Assembly: GCA_002633005.1 (NCBI GenBank)
Contig: NMRA01000507.1
Location: 246,811 to 310,810, forward strand
Origin: Phoronis australis
Taxonomy: Eukaryota; Phoronida; Phoronidae
Direction of reading: 5' to 3'
Length of the DNA stretch: 64,000 nt
The position numbers were made by a program, and so were the translations under genes. The first letter of the stretch is position 1; every line of letters begins with the position of its first letter. The notes beneath the pieces were generated by a model that saw only the letters and a program-made list of their open reading frames with translations, searched no databases and was not told the DNA's origin. Shown one piece after another: positions 10,582 to 23,374 of the stretch.

Positions 10582-12639
10582 GTATGTTCGCTCCATTTTG
10601 GTCATTGTACTCTGTTGTAAAGAATTGTCCGTGTACCGTTCTGAACACCCTGTCTGTTTTGTTTGACAACAACAATTTAGATCATGCCAAAATACACTTT
10701 TCCGGTACGATGAGATTTCTTGGCCGATAAAAGAAAGCTTTGACTGGGCGTCGCCGTCAAAAATCATCAATTTAAATGCACAGTCCGGCAAAGCCATAAA
10801 ATTCTTCTCTGCTCAGTTGATTTCACAATCACAAGACGTCGGCATACTATAGGGCGACGTTGTTTGATATCCGCTCGATAACCTACACAATTCCGCCCAA
10901 TTTCAAGTAGTCGATTGACGTCAACGGCCATCGCTCGATGTCTGATCGATGTCCGGCAGATTCATGCAGAATTGTCTGCTGAATCATGTTGCAACAGGCT
11001 AGACCAGCACCAGTTGTGCCTCTGTAGCCGCTAAAAGCTCTCCGATAAAAATTCCTCCCGGTAGTACGTGGCTTTTTGGATAAAGTATACGCCATCTGCT
11101 GTATCGGCCAAACATCACTCGGTATGTGACTTATGACTATAGCAAATGACGGACGATGTCCGCCAACACGCCGATTGAGTATATCCCGAGGACGTAGCAT
11201 GACTGGGCGATTTCATCGGATCAGCAATGCATAGAAGTTCCGAGGTGGAATCGATAAGTTTCCAGAGAAAAGGGTTAGTACTGCCGATAATTGATCGATG
11301 ATCAGATGGAAGATTTTCGATGGTATCGGCCTGGCGTCTAGGTCTAAATCAGCAATCGACGCATAATGGGGAATAATTAAAAAATTCCGAATTCGAAGTT
11401 GCAGGACGAAGACAGATCTTGTTGAATTTGGTTTGGTATCGATCGGTGATCGGCTGCAGATTACTCAGCCGATTTTGATTAGTCGACCGACGTCAACAGC
11501 AAACGGCCGATCTCAATCGAAGTCCGATGAATGTCTGCCCGATTTGTTAGCCTACATGATCTTCTGTTGGTTGTTGTCTCGGTATGCGGTGTTGCATTAA
11601 TTTCACATCTTTCATATGTGAGCTCTGCTCGCAATCCGTGCCAATCATGCTAAGCCACCAGGACAGAACACGATCTGCGAGATTGGACAATGTCTCCGAT
11701 GCCTGGACTTGAGTCATGTCAGATCAGAAACAGGTTGTTTCAAAAGACGTAATGTATCCTTATCTAATTGTTTTCATTCTGCATTGTGTAGCACCTTTCT
11801 GTAAAGACCGCACTTGTGACTCGTGGTAATAGCCGGTCCTTTTTCGCCAATGCCTGTCATTTTCAAGTCGGAGTTTGCTGTAGCGGAAGACACAGAAGAA
11901 GAAGATATCTTATCGATGACTGTGCGATAAATAAAGTTTAAATTTTGCCCAATAGTGTTCCAACCATTAGGGTTTCGTTTCGTTTTCTGTTGGCCGACAT
12001 ATCTTCCCTACATTTAAGTATTGCTACAACAACGTTTTGCTTCCCGGCAGTCGTGGAGGCATTTAGGACTATTACAAGGACGTCTTACATGTGGGATTTT
12101 CTTTCCAAAACATTATTAAGTGATAGTCATTTGAAAAATGTGAATTCATGCAAACACGACAATACCTTTGACGACCACGCAATTGTCCGAACTTGCATCG
12201 TTTCCTAGTTACCACCGCCCGCTCAATGGGACAACTGCTTATGGTAATAGGCAAGTGGATGTAGTTATTGACTTTCTTATACATACTGGCAACCACAATA
12301 GGATTGCTGTTTTGAGACGCGAAGGAAAATGCTAACACTTCGACAGAACAGAAGTGTGTAGAATGCCTGTTTTTTGACAAATAACTTTTCTCGCTTTATT
12401 ACTAAACTAATTATCAATTAACTCCTCTCGTGCACAAAAATGCTTCGATATAAATTAATGGGTACTTTATCTAACCTAACCCCTGCTGCCAACGATCAAG
12501 CATACCTGCATTGTACTGGCTGACACTAACAAATCTGGTACGTTAATAATTGCAGCGCGTTGCACTTCATCTTTAAATTCATTGAACATGGCACAGTACC
12601 CGTTCGATAGGATGTCTAAATGTCTGTATGTTGTTATAG
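10582..12639 (+). other. Intron 3, with a CGAT-rich block
   Basis: Contains a stretch at about 10,850-11,560 unusually rich in CGAT, CCGAT and ATCG words, with two similar copies of a segment containing GACGTCAAC (near 10,917 and 11,490). No coding remnant was recognised. It may be an unrecognised repeat element. Confidence 0.4.
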
Positions 12640-12838
12640 AGTGTAGTCTACAGGAAAAAGTACAACTCAACTGGCCTGAGAGTTCAGTTCCGCGGAGTTT
12701 TACGAAGTGGTAAAACTATGAATTCCAGCTGCAGCCGATGGTACTACAGGTTTGACAACAAAGAGTGTCAAAATCCAGGAACTATAGAAATGGTGTGGCT
12801 TAATGGTTTATCCTCGGACTATTATAGGCCTTCTCACG
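12640..12838 (+). CDS. Exon 4 (1B): middle of CTHRC1-like domain 1
   Basis: Reads SVVYRKKYNSTGLRVQFRG, then CSRWYYRFDNKECQNPG and IEMVWLNGLSSDYYRPSH. The Leu-Arg-Val-x-Phe-x-Gly strand, the Cys-x-Arg-Trp-Tyr and the Phe-x-x-x-x-Cys-x-x-Pro are the hallmarks of the CTHRC1 C-terminal domain. I chose the acceptor ttatag at 12638-12639 because only it keeps phase 0 with exon 3. A nearby cag at 12651-12653 would shift the frame into a stop. Exit is phase 1 at CACG|gtaaga. Confidence 0.8.
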
Positions 12839-13945
12839 GTAAGACACTAGCTCGTTTGAAACGTTAGGTTTTTTACCTCTGCCAATAAAGTTGAGGGTTG
12901 CGTTATCAGTTTAGATATAATTTGATGCCGTATCAAAAAAAAATAAAGTAAAATAAGAAAATGTAAAACGTTATGAAGGTGAATTTATTTTACTTTGTTC
13001 TCGTTTTTCCTGATCATGACGTATGCTGAGTGCTTTTGTCAGCCGCAGGCACTGTTCCTCGTTCGTTCCCCATATATCAATGTTCTGCATTGCAAGTTGC
13101 CTACCCAACTTGTTTATACGGGTGCACAAAAGCGGGCTACTATTTTGAAACTTGAAATCTGTCTTCCATTGATTGAATGGTGTTTGTGTCATCTCGGTAT
13201 TACTAGCTCTGGTATTAAAGAGGCTTGGAATGCGAAAGCGTGTCAAAATATCTTTTAAACAAAAAACGAAAGTACCATCTCGCAACGTCGAGCACAAATT
13301 AATTCACTTCCGCAATGAGGAAATTTCGAGAATTAAATCACCAAATCTACGGTTTTTGAAATATGCGGGAAGAAAAATTCTGTGGTTACCACAGACTTTT
13401 TAATCTCCCCCCAATAATGATAAATGCATGCATGTACTCACAGTTAGTTGCTTGAAGTCGCTTGAGCTAAAAGGTCGCTTTTACATAGAAGGAACATGGG
13501 CTACGTCTATGTCTTGCCAACCACATAAGGTTGCGTGCTTTGCCTTTTGGGAGAAAATTCGACGAAGTGACAAGCAGTTGACAGATCATTTTTTAAATTT
13601 GGAACTAAAAGAAATTGATTTGTTATGAACAGAAATTAAAAAATATTTACGAGCAAACTTTAAAAATACCTAGCGAGCAAGTTGAATCCTGTTTCAGTGG
13701 GAGAGAGCCAATTTCAATACTACAACTTATTTTGTTTATCGCGTTCCAGGCCTCTTTAAGGGAAAAAATAACACTAGTAATAGGATAATTGGTCGCCATT
13801 GTACTTTTAAGATGACTTCTTGGGAAAATGAACCTATAAAATCGCTAAATGGTAAATTATGAATTGTTTCTTTTAAAGGAACACAATAAGTAGTTCTGAA
13901 GTAGTGCAACCACATTTAAGATGTTTTTACGCGTTAATGTTGTAG
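12839..13945 (+). other. Intron 4
   Basis: About 1.1 kb; no element or coding remnant recognised. Confidence 0.5.
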
Positions 13946-14101
13946 TTGACGGCATTTGTGAAGGTCTGCTTGCCGGGGACATTAACATCACGTTTGACGT
14001 TGGAAATTGTGCGGGATACCTTGTATCGGATAGTGCAGTTGGATTGCCAGGAGTGGGAGTCTCGCTTACAGTCGAGGAAAACCACTTAGGTTCTAGTTTG
14101 G
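13946..14101 (+). CDS. Exon 5 (1C): end of CTHRC1-like domain 1
   Basis: After aatgttgtag the exon reads (V)DGICEGLLAGDINITFDV, GNCAGYLVSDSAVGLPGVG and VSLTVEENHLGSS. It matches the CTHRC1 block V-E-G-x-C-E-G-x-G-A-G-x-V-x-I followed by G-x-C and a final Glu-Glu. The Trp-Asn-Ser of canonical CTHRC1 is replaced by LPGVG. Enters and leaves in phase 1 (TTTGG|gtaagg), so the three-exon unit is symmetric and can be duplicated without breaking the frame. Confidence 0.8.
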
Positions 14102-16299
14102 GTAAGGATTTTGCAACAAGAACAGTTTATGTTAACAACTTGATGATTTCAAACCAGGTTAGGGGGGAGGGAGATTTTTTAAGAAAATTTCTAAGGAAAC
14201 TGACAATTTTTAAACAAGTTAAGGAATAAAAGTAATCAATTTTGGCCCCTATTGTGTAAGAAAAGAGACTAGTGGTAGATTTATTCTAATCACTTTTCCA
14301 GCAGATGAGTGGCCTTGCAAGAGATGTAAAGAAAATTTACACCTTTTGATCTTGAATTCGCTAAATTAAACTTGTGTTTTTCTAAGGTTTGTTTAACCTC
14401 ATCATTTGGTAAAAAATTTGGTTTGCATTAAGTTTCGTTTCATTATGTTTTTATTCAAAAAGACTGGAGAAGAATCTCAAGTAAGTATTTTTAATGTGAG
14501 TAAACTAATTTACGAAGCAACAGGGACATTTTATTCGTGCGAAATAAACAACAAAGTTCTAATATCGATATTCAAACGTAGTAAAAACATTAATTGTCAT
14601 AGACTGACAATTTTTTAATAACGCAATTTTTTAATTATGACCAATAACGCGAGAATATGTGAGACTTAAGTATGACGTCACCGGAAGTTTGGCAAAAGCT
14701 GGTCGTTTAGCCATTTGCCCTATACGGTAGCAGAGTGTATTCTGTTCAGTTTACTTCGATTTTTTGGAAACTGCCAAGTACGTACTGCTGTTATGGCAAA
14801 TGTAAATCATATTCGTACTGAAATACGTTCCATCGCGTTCTGTACTAATTCCGTCCCTGTAATTTAGACGGGCGGTAGGCGAAATCTGATCACAGATTAA
14901 GTTTTCACCTCGTCAAAATACATTCTACACTTACATTGTCACTTAAAAAGGCACTTACTTTCTTCAATGATCTTTTGTGTTTCTAAACATATGTTTGATA
15001 AAGCATAGCTATGAGAATTCATGTGACTTTGGAGAAGAATTCCAGCTCCACTTTTTGGTTACGGTTAACTTTTTTATCGGGCGCACGCGTAATCCACGAA
15101 GTATTTCAACTTAATCAGGTGAGTATGAGGCAAAGGCTAACGCGAGACCGAGCAAAGCGCGTGACCTGGCGCGTGACACTTGCGAAATAGCATGGGAAGA
15201 TATCAAGTGAAATATGTAATATTTGTGGTCCTTGGACTTTTAGTTCGTCAACAGACGTGATTTCACGTAATTTTCTCAAAATGGCGCCCGGTGAGAGAAA
15301 CTCGAGCGAATCGCGAGTTTTTTATGAATACATGTATGTTTAAGTTATTTGTATCCAGAGTCGTGGTATGTGTTAATTATAACTCCATGTGCACATACGC
15401 ATGTTTCATTTGATTTTATTTGCTGTATTTTGAAATTCGTAACTTGTGTATGTACTATCGCCCCAGTATGCCTGCGCCATTCAGGCCTAGCCCGGGTCGA
15501 GTTCCAATTTCAGTCCTTTCACAGCTTCGCACAACATAAGGAGTTCACATTTTCTTCTTCCATTCCAAGTTATTCCACGATCCATCTACCATCTCTTAAG
15601 TTAGGTTAACGTTTTAAGCCTAAAATTCTCCATAGGAACTCCAATAAGATTTAGCGTGTGTAGCAAGGACTCGGGGCAAAACAAGGGCAATATGGCGGGT
15701 TTTACCCTACATCTGGTGACGTCACAACTGGAAACTCGCAAGTGACCTATTGATCTACTAGCAGAGCAGGCTCTGCAGACCAAGTGTCTAGCATGAAAAA
15801 AGAAATCGTGCAAATCCAAGCAAAATTACACGAGTGAAAGGCGAGTATTTCGCGAGTACGCTCGAGACTGCTACCGCAAAATGGCCGCCACTGAAATGAT
15901 TGGTCAGTGAGTTTAGAATGTTCAATTAGGAAACAAAATACATTAATTATGGGACCGAAATCAGTGCTTCAATTCCACACAAGCGAAGGTTTTCGCCGCA
16001 AGTGCATGACTAATGACTCGTTAGAACGGAACGACAACCACGCCTCAATATCAGCCAATGTAAAGTAAGTTGAGTGCTATACGACCTCTTGGTTATAGCA
16101 ATAGAACCGCTCGCGATAGTCTTCCAACTCTAAGCATACACGTATATGAAAATCTTTGCAAAATTTATGTGTGATCATTTGAGGGGAGCTTGAGTATTTC
16201 ACCCTTATGTAACTCATATCGCAATCACGAAGTACAGAGCGCCTCTTTATGCGTTATCTCCCAACTAAAAAATTGCGCTAGAGTGCAAGAAGTTGCAGT
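14102..16299 (+). other. Intron 5, left part
   Basis: No gene or known element recognised before the decayed gypsy element. Short CpG-containing words such as CTCGAGCG recur near 15,300 and 15,870 without a convincing inverted-repeat boundary. Confidence 0.4.
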
Positions 16300-18130
16300 A
16301 CAACAACGCATGGACGTCAGACGAACAGAGACGGGCGCACAAAGCTGAGGAGAGAGAGCAAGCCTGTGACGCTGATGCTTAGAGGAGCAGACTAGACCGT
16401 GAGACTGAGGGTCAGACGAAACAGGCTGAGACACAGAGGAAGGGTGAAAGAAAGGAACATCAGAGGGCCCAAACAGCACTGAAATGTGAACAGTTTTCAC
16501 AAAGCGGTAACCCTTAAAGGACTTCTGGTGGTGTCAAACTGAAGCTACACAAGTTAGATGAAAAGCATAATGGCACGGGAAACTTTCTGGAAAGGTTTCA
16601 GATATTCGAGTCAGTCATGGAACCAGTAGGTCCTCTGTTAACGCCTCTACCGGAGATGGTCATCCTGGAAGTGAGAAACATTGAGGCCTTCGGAGTGGAC
16701 ATGAAAACACTCAATCATTTATGAAGTGGCCCGATGAACGTAGAGGGAAGCCAGACAACAAAAGGGTGGACCCGAAGAACACTGGTCTAGCAAAATCCAG
16801 AGGCTGTCGGAAGTGGACTCTTGGGAAACAACACCAGACGTCAGCCGTAGTTAACCGCCGAGGTCTCAAAGACGAGGAGAGAGATCCAATGAAGTGTACT
16901 AACCATGAACGCTCGTTCGAAGAAAAGGTACGTCTCAAAGGATGGACATGTCAGCACGCAGAAGGTGTCAGTGCTGAGAGATACAGTCATTCACCACCAT
17001 TGTGGTTTGATTCAGTCTAGGCGAACCGGTAGTGGTCATATGAGTTGGCAGACTCAACCAAGAGAAGACTGTCTTTCGCCAACAGCAACACAGTGACACC
17101 GTAGTATACGGTACAAGTGTTTGCGATGTTTTTCTAGCGTCCAGTGACCGATTTGATCATCAGGGATTTGTAACCAAGAGATGTCAAACTAGAACAAACA
17201 GCGACTACCGCTAACAGGGACGGGCCACGGGGAGATGACGCTTCCCAAGAGTAGGGCTCTGTGACCTCAACTCCATAGGGGTTGAAGACAGTTGACAGCT
17301 CGGAAGCAGTTATGTGTCTACTAGAGCTCACGCAGATTGACGAAAGGATTGGCAATAAGCCGTTTGCTGTATCTAAAACCATACTGGAGTTCAAGGAAGC
17401 CCATCGAGAGGATTCATCCCAAAAAGCTGTGGGATTTATCCCAAAACAAGGTCGAACCAAAGACAAAAGGAAAGGGGTCATGCATGATGGACGTCTAGCA
17501 AGGGATGCGCTTTCGACTGGTGATGAGGTGAAATAGGTTGATTATGCCGTGCAAGTAATTGAAACCCGTGATGGGTGTTACCCACCTGTCTATACTTAAA
17601 AGAAATCTCGGGTGAGAGGAACAAATGACCGTATAACCAAGAGCTATCTACTGGCCATGGGGGCATCAGAAAGGTCCCGACTCTGCCAGGAGACGATTAC
17701 AAAGGGCGAGTGATGAACTTTTCAAGATGGTAGCCATTGAACTGGTTGGTCATAAAGTTCCAGTGTCGGATAAGGGAAACATGTATATCCTTAGGGTTGT
17801 GGATTTCACTAGCAGATACCCTTAAGCAGTGGTACTACCAGAGACAGAGATATGGCACGTAGCCAATTAAATGTTAGGAGTGTTGCTCCGACTCAAGAGC
17901 CTAGGTGATCATAAAATGCAGGTCACAGAGCAGCTGATAAAGAACGTTTGTATGCTTGGGAGTGCAAAGTAGCTTCATGTGACCCACGCTTCGACGCGCT
18001 TTGAGAGAAGCAACCGTGCATTGAAGGCCAGCCGTCCTTTTCGCTTACCGAGAAGTCCTGGACTCAAGCACATTATTTTCAACCTTTGAGTTGCTCTACG
18101 ACAGGGCAGTAAGAGGTCCTAGGCAGACTC
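16300..18130 (+). mobile_element. Decayed Ty3/gypsy-like element: gag, linker, integrase
   Basis: Broken by many stops and shifts. Gag: EQRRAHKAEEREQ, a charged coiled-coil like that of the better copy at 44-48 kb, then GNFLERFQIFESVMEP (about 16,580-16,625). A linker with IDERIGNKPFAVSKTILEF is at about 17,336-17,394. Integrase core from about 17,728: VAIELVGHKVPVSDKGNMYI and VVDFTSRYP. Integrase follows gag within about 1 kb with no room for reverse transcriptase between them, the same order as in the copy at 44-48 kb. LTRs were not found. Confidence 0.6.
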
Positions 18131-18537
18131 TGGCGAATTCTGTACTGGATAAGACAATACGATGATTTAAAATGCTTACTAGTATGTGCTCGAGCTAAGG
18201 AATCGTCTGGAGGAAACATGTAACAGCTTATTACTTTAAATGACATTCTTTTTAATATGGCATCAGCAAAATTAATTTATTTTCGAGCGCCAGAAGTGGG
18301 CCGTCCAAATATTAATATCGGTGCCCCGCTTTTTGTAGGCTCCAGGTGGAGCACCTATAATAACATAGGTCAACTCACTTTTGAAGCTCAAAAGTAGAAC
18401 TCTTGCCAATGTCATCTTAAGAAGAAGAAGGATAAGTCAAAACGACTTATTTTTATTGAAATGACATCAGCAAAAATTCAATTTCGAGCGTCACTTATGA
18501 AGCTCGAAATGTGATTTCTTGTTTATGTCCATGTGGT

Positions 18538-20115
18538 GTTATCTCCTTAGAGGTGGACTTGAAATGACCTGCATTTCTGCTCTACTCTTTGCCTTTCTGG
18601 TACATTCTTGCAGTGATAGATTCGTCCAGTCCTTGATGTCGTCCAGCCACATTCTGCGTTGTCTACCTCTTGCTATCACCCCTTCTGTTTTTCCTTCCGG
18701 TATGTTCTTGCAGATGGTGTCATGCCTTTCAATGCGACCAAAGTATTTCAGTTTTCTTGTTTGGATTGTATTTAGGAGCGATGGTTTAATTTTGAGCAAG
18801 TTACAAACATCTTTGTTGGTCTTTCTTTCTGTCCAGCTGACTCTTGCCATCCGTCTGAATGTCCACATTTCAAAGGCCTCTATTTTTGTCCAGGTTTTTA
18901 TTCACTGTCCATGTCTCAGATCCATAAAGCAGTACAGAATGTATGTAGAATCTCACAAGTCTTGTTCTAAGAGTGAAGGAGATGTTCTTTGATGTTAGCA
19001 ATCTTGCCCTAGAGATAAACCTTGGTTCTGCCATTCCGATGCGTATCTTTATTTCTTCATCACTTCCGCCATCCTGTGTAACATTTTGACCTAGGTATTT
19101 GAAACGCCCCACTTGCTCCAGTTTCTTTTCATTGATCTCTATGTTTGCCTTGAGACCATCCTATTTAATATCACCATCACTTTTGTTTTCTTAATGTTCA
19201 TATCCAGTTCATTTTTGCTGCTGCTTTTGTTAATGGTGTTGACATGTTGTTGTAGGTCCTGTTTATTATTGGCCATAAGGACTGTGTCATCTGCATACCT
19301 CAAATTATTCATATTTCTGCCGCAAACAATGACACTCGTCTGATTGCTGCTCTCTCGGAATATCAATTCAGTGTAGATGTCAAAAAGATATGGTGACAAA
19401 ATACAACCTTGTCTGACTCCTCTTTTGATTGACGTGTATGGAGAAAGCTCGTTCTGAATTCTGATGGCTGCTTTTGGTGCCAGTACATAGTTGTTATAAT
19501 TCGTATGTCTTTGCCATCAATACCGATCTTTTCTAGGCATTCTATCATCTGCACATGATGGACCCTGTAAAAGGCCTTGGCATAGTTGCTAAAACTTGTT
19601 TACAAATCCACCTGGTTTCCTATACTTTTTGTGCTATGGTGTTGAAACAAAATATTCCTTCCCTCGTACCATTCTCTGCTCTGAATCCAAATTGTTCTTC
19701 TCCGACTTCGTTGTTGATCTTACGTTTAATGCGCTCTAATATGACCCTCAACAGCAGTTTGGTGGCATGTGGTGTGAGGCTTATTGTTCGAAAGTCTCCG
19801 CATTCGTTCGCCTTGGCTTTCTTTGGTAGTGTGATGTAAACGGATCTTGTTATACATGTAGTTCTTCTGGTATATGTCCTGAGTCATATATCTCATTGAA
19901 TAAATCAGTTGGTGCTGTGGTGCTGAAATCGCCTAAAACTTTTAACATTTCGATTGTTATTCCGTCCTCAACCCGGGCTTTCGCTTCTTCTGTCTTTTTA
20001 ATTTTTTCCACTTCTACTTTTAATATTGGTGAACCATTGTCGTTCTTTGGTTTTGGCATTTGAGGTCTTTCATTTTCAAATAGTTCCCCGATGTACTCAC
20101 TCCAACGTATCGCTA
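18538..20115 (-). mobile_element. RTE-like LINE, reverse transcriptase remnant, 5' truncated
   Basis: Read on the minus strand from 20,115: EYIGELFEN, then DGITIEMLKVLGDF and DLFNEIYDSGHIPEELHV (19,850-20,059); QMIECLEKIGIDGKDIRII; SPYLFDIYTELIFRESSN; NNLRYADDTVLMANN (catalytic YADD, about 19,300); FKYLGQNVTQDGGSDEEIK; VLLYGSETWTVNK; MWTFRRMARVSWTERK; and an Arg-rich tail with GRQRRMWLDDIKDW. The order is that of an RTE-type reverse transcriptase and C-terminal region. It is split over at least four frames and lacks its endonuclease, so it is dead. It lies in intron 5, opposite to the host gene. Confidence 0.85.
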
Positions 20116-20717
20116 TTTAATAATAATAATGTGTATAAAGCTTTGTTATTCTCATTATATGTGGGAAGGGAGTGTAATGAAGAAACGATATCTTGTACAA
20201 GTTGGTGACACGTCTGCCTGATTCATTCAAAAACAGCGTACGTGGTCGTTGTAAAGAACAATGCAGGCCGTGATACTGTCGGCTGCCCGGCTGGTACATG
20301 AACAGCAACAGTATTGGCGCGAAAAATAATTGTACAGAAATCAGTAGCAGCGCAAAATCGAACCACCACTAGCAGCCGAACACTGCCGCTGAGCCCAAAC
20401 GGCTTACTTATTAAATGACAGAGAATTTTAAATGTATTTAAATAGTAAAGACACCGGCGGAAATTGGCGATTTATGTTGCTTTATAGCTCTAGTCCTAAC
20501 GAATCCCAAAAATAAGGTATGATTATGACAACGCACGATTTAATACTAGTTAATGCAATGGTGAGTGAATCAAGTACAGCCGCCACGAAAGGATCAATGA
20601 TGTATTACAGTATTTAGAATCGCCAAACGGTGTGGAAGTTATGACAAAACACAAGAAATGTTTCATATTTCGTATTTGCTACACTTTGCCTTGCTTCGCT
20701 GAATTCTACTTCTGTAG

Positions 20718-20800
20718 GGACGTGTCCCGGTTTGTCAAGATTTAACATAGCACAGGTCTCGTGGACGAACGAAAGTGATGTCGACAACGGATTAATAAAA
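20718..20800 (+). CDS. Exon 6 (2A): start of CTHRC1-like domain 2
   Basis: Short exon found by motif: (G)TCPGLSRFNIAQVSW, then TNESDVDNGLIK, ending AAA|gtaagt in phase 0. Cys-12-Trp spacing is identical to exon 3, and the D-x-x-x-G-x-I pattern is as in CTHRC1. The acceptor acttctgtag gives phase 1 entry, as required. An alternative acceptor (aacatag, 20,750) would remove the cysteine and leave the wrong phase. Confidence 0.65.
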
Positions 20801-22716
20801 GTAAGTTTTTCTTTACAAAACATTTGTTTTAAAAATCAAGAGTGTAACCGAACTGCGAAACGAACAGGGAAATAATATCAAAGATTAAAAGTCGAAGATC
20901 TTAGAATATTGATCCCTAACAGTTCCAGTGGATAATTTATTCAGGCATTCATCCAAAATTATACATCTTTATTTATTACAATGAATTAGACTTTTGGAGT
21001 CGTTTGATACAATTACATTTTCAGGAATAATTCAGGATACGGTGACATTTACGAAAATTACCCCAAGTATCTATCTGAAATTTTCTGATAGATAAAAATG
21101 CGAAAACAATTGTAACGTAGCTTTGAAATGTACTGTAGACATCTAATTGCTAAAGACTTTCCACAAGAAATCAACTTATTTCTTCGGAAAGTGAAAATTA
21201 GTGATCCTGATACATGCTGTGTATGTCATCGAAAGGGAACAGATTTTTACGACTGGTATGTTAATAAAAAAAGTGGACTCTGGGGAAAACAATATTCATA
21301 ACAAAGAGACAATGTTATTTTGAGCACTTGTTGCATAGTTTTCACGATCAGCATTCAAGACCGAGAATACTGAATAATCTGATTGAAACACGGGGCTTCG
21401 GATAAAAATCGGGACTTCTGGGTCTAAGCCAAAACGCTAGGGTGAAATGTTCGTTGCAAAACACGCCGTTTTTATTGGACAGGATATGTAACACCCAAAA
21501 TTGACCGACTGCGTTGTTTTTGCTTTTTCAGTGGAATGGGAAATGGTAAATGCCGCAAAAACTCATGAAACCACGTGTTTTGATTTCATTTTAGTAGAGC
21601 GTGAAAATATGGCTATGTCGCGTGGGAAATTACAATACAATAGTATATAATAATATGTCAACTTGGCCACGTTTCAAAAAGCGGGACATTTTGAAGGTTT
21701 GGCAGGATGGCGGGAACAGTGAGACAATCCGCCAAGAGTGGGACAATTGGCGAAAACACTGTACGCTGTCAGCAACATAAAGTATTGGATTGTTTACAAG
21801 GCTAAATTTTCATTGTTTAACATGTTATAACAGGTACTAGAGATAACAATAGGCCAACTGCTTAGATATTAAACCGAATTAACAAAAAACGGCATCTGGA
21901 CAACAGGCAAATGAGTTATTAAAGACACAACTGAAAAGAGTAATAACACACACATGCACGCACGCACGCACGCACGCACGCACAGACAGACAGACAGACA
22001 GACAGACGGGCAAGCAGACACACACACACTCAAACACACACACACACTCAAACACACACACACACACACTGACACTTAGTAATTTTTCGAAAGCCACGTA
22101 AACACACCTGATTTAGGGCCTAAACTTCTCATTTGGGCCTATAGTTGCAGAACAAACTCATGCTGTAAAATGCTGTAACACAATTCTACAACCAAAACTA
22201 TCAACAATGACAAAATGAAAATGAAGCAATGAAATTAGGCTGGATTTGATAACCTCTATCAAAACTCATTCCAGCAGACAACAGAAATTAACAGTACAAA
22301 CTCTCGTAGCTAGTCTCGGAGTCGCAAGCTATAATAATAAAATACATAGGTCATTTTCGGGAGTTACCATTCCAGAGTTTGATTGCTAAATCCTTCCCTG
22401 AGTCTATTTGTAAGGCCGTAAAAGTACAAAGCTGGAATGCAAGTGCATTCTAATAACTTCTGCGACAATGGTGAAAGCCACGGAGAAGGTTTTTGGCGTA
22501 CGAGATTTCGACTGCAAACTGAATTTGTCTTGAGCAACCCCCTCCTCGTATTCTTTTCCTGTTGGACTGGTATGCTATATTTCCTATTGCCAATGTTCAG
22601 ACAAGTATTGGATTGGCTATTCTGCATTAGGCACAAATAAGTCTTCATTGGTCTGCATCGACGTTGTAGTACACTACCGTAGCGAGAGGAGATGAGGCTT
22701 CATTTCGATCGTAATT
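20801..22716 (+). other. Intron 6, left part
   Basis: Nothing recognised except the microsatellite at 21,949-22,071. The minus-strand frames rich in VCVCVC here are translations of that microsatellite. Confidence 0.5.
21949..22071. repeat. Compound microsatellite (CACG)n-(ACAG)n-(AC)n
   Basis: Runs of CACG, then CAGA, then CA interrupted by TCAAA. Simple-sequence DNA, likely polymorphic. Confidence 0.95.
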
Positions 22717-22989
22717 TTAGAGGAGAAGGCAACCTTATTTCATGACATTTTTAGTGAAATACGGTTCGTTGGTTATCCCAGACATTTTTTCAGTTGATAA
22801 CGCCCTCCGATAATGTTCTTAATTAGTCGTACCTTACACCGGAAGTGACGGTTAGGGTTAAGCATTTCCCGCCATTTTGTTTTCGTACAGTCCGACTGTG
22901 AGCTATCGAGTCAGTCATTGTTTTACCTCGGTTGTGACAAGTTCAGTCGTTGTTTGTGTTTTCGTTTGTTTACAAGTCAGTCAACACGA

Positions 22990-23215
22990 CGCACGGCTGC
23001 TGCGTACCGGGATGTACTCATTATCGTCTCACACGCACTTTGGGTATGCCTTTACACCGCTTTCCGAAAGATGACACAATCCGCCGTACTTAGCTCGTTC
23101 GCGTGAAGAACGAAGCTTTACTAGTCCACGCAACGTACAAAGCAGAGGAGAATTACCGAGTATGTGGTAAGCATTTTCTGCCGTCGGATTACGCAAGAGA
23201 TATGTACTCAGACTC
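22990..23215 (+). pseudogene. THAP zinc-finger domain, with in-frame stop
   Basis: From 23,046 the frame reads MPLHRFPKDDTIRRT, then TAG, LVRVKNEALLV and NYRVCGKHFLPSDYARD. This is the second half of a THAP DNA-binding domain: HRFPKD, the position of the invariant Trp, then the C-x-x-H of the zinc site and the DY ending. The stop falls where the invariant tryptophan belongs, consistent with a TGG to TAG change. The first two zinc cysteines are not visible. Confidence 0.7.
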
Positions 23216-23374
23216 AATGAAAGTTCCTGCATAGCAAGGCTGTTCATCCCCGGCAGTGCCCGTCGCCACCCCCAAGGCGTGCATTTTTGAGGCGAGAAGC
23301 GTCGCGAGATGTGACCTCTACAGTAACTGGAGCCCCTTCATCTAATGTAACATGTACCTCCGAACGTAACCACG

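Noticed and set aside
15290-15900. CTCGAGCG-containing words as ends of an inverted-repeat element
   Set aside because: The match between the two sides is too short and interrupted to support an element.
18519-18992. 157-codon plus-strand frame
   Set aside because: Antisense shadow of the RTE-like LINE on the minus strand.
21869-22097. Minus-strand frames rich in Cys-Val repeats
   Set aside because: They translate the (AC)n/(ACAG)n/(CACG)n microsatellite.
22437-22640. Possible exon A of CTHRC1 domain 2 (NNFCDNGESHGEGFW)
   Set aside because: Wrong residue order and phase; 20,718-20,800 fits the Cys-12-Trp spacing and both splice phases.
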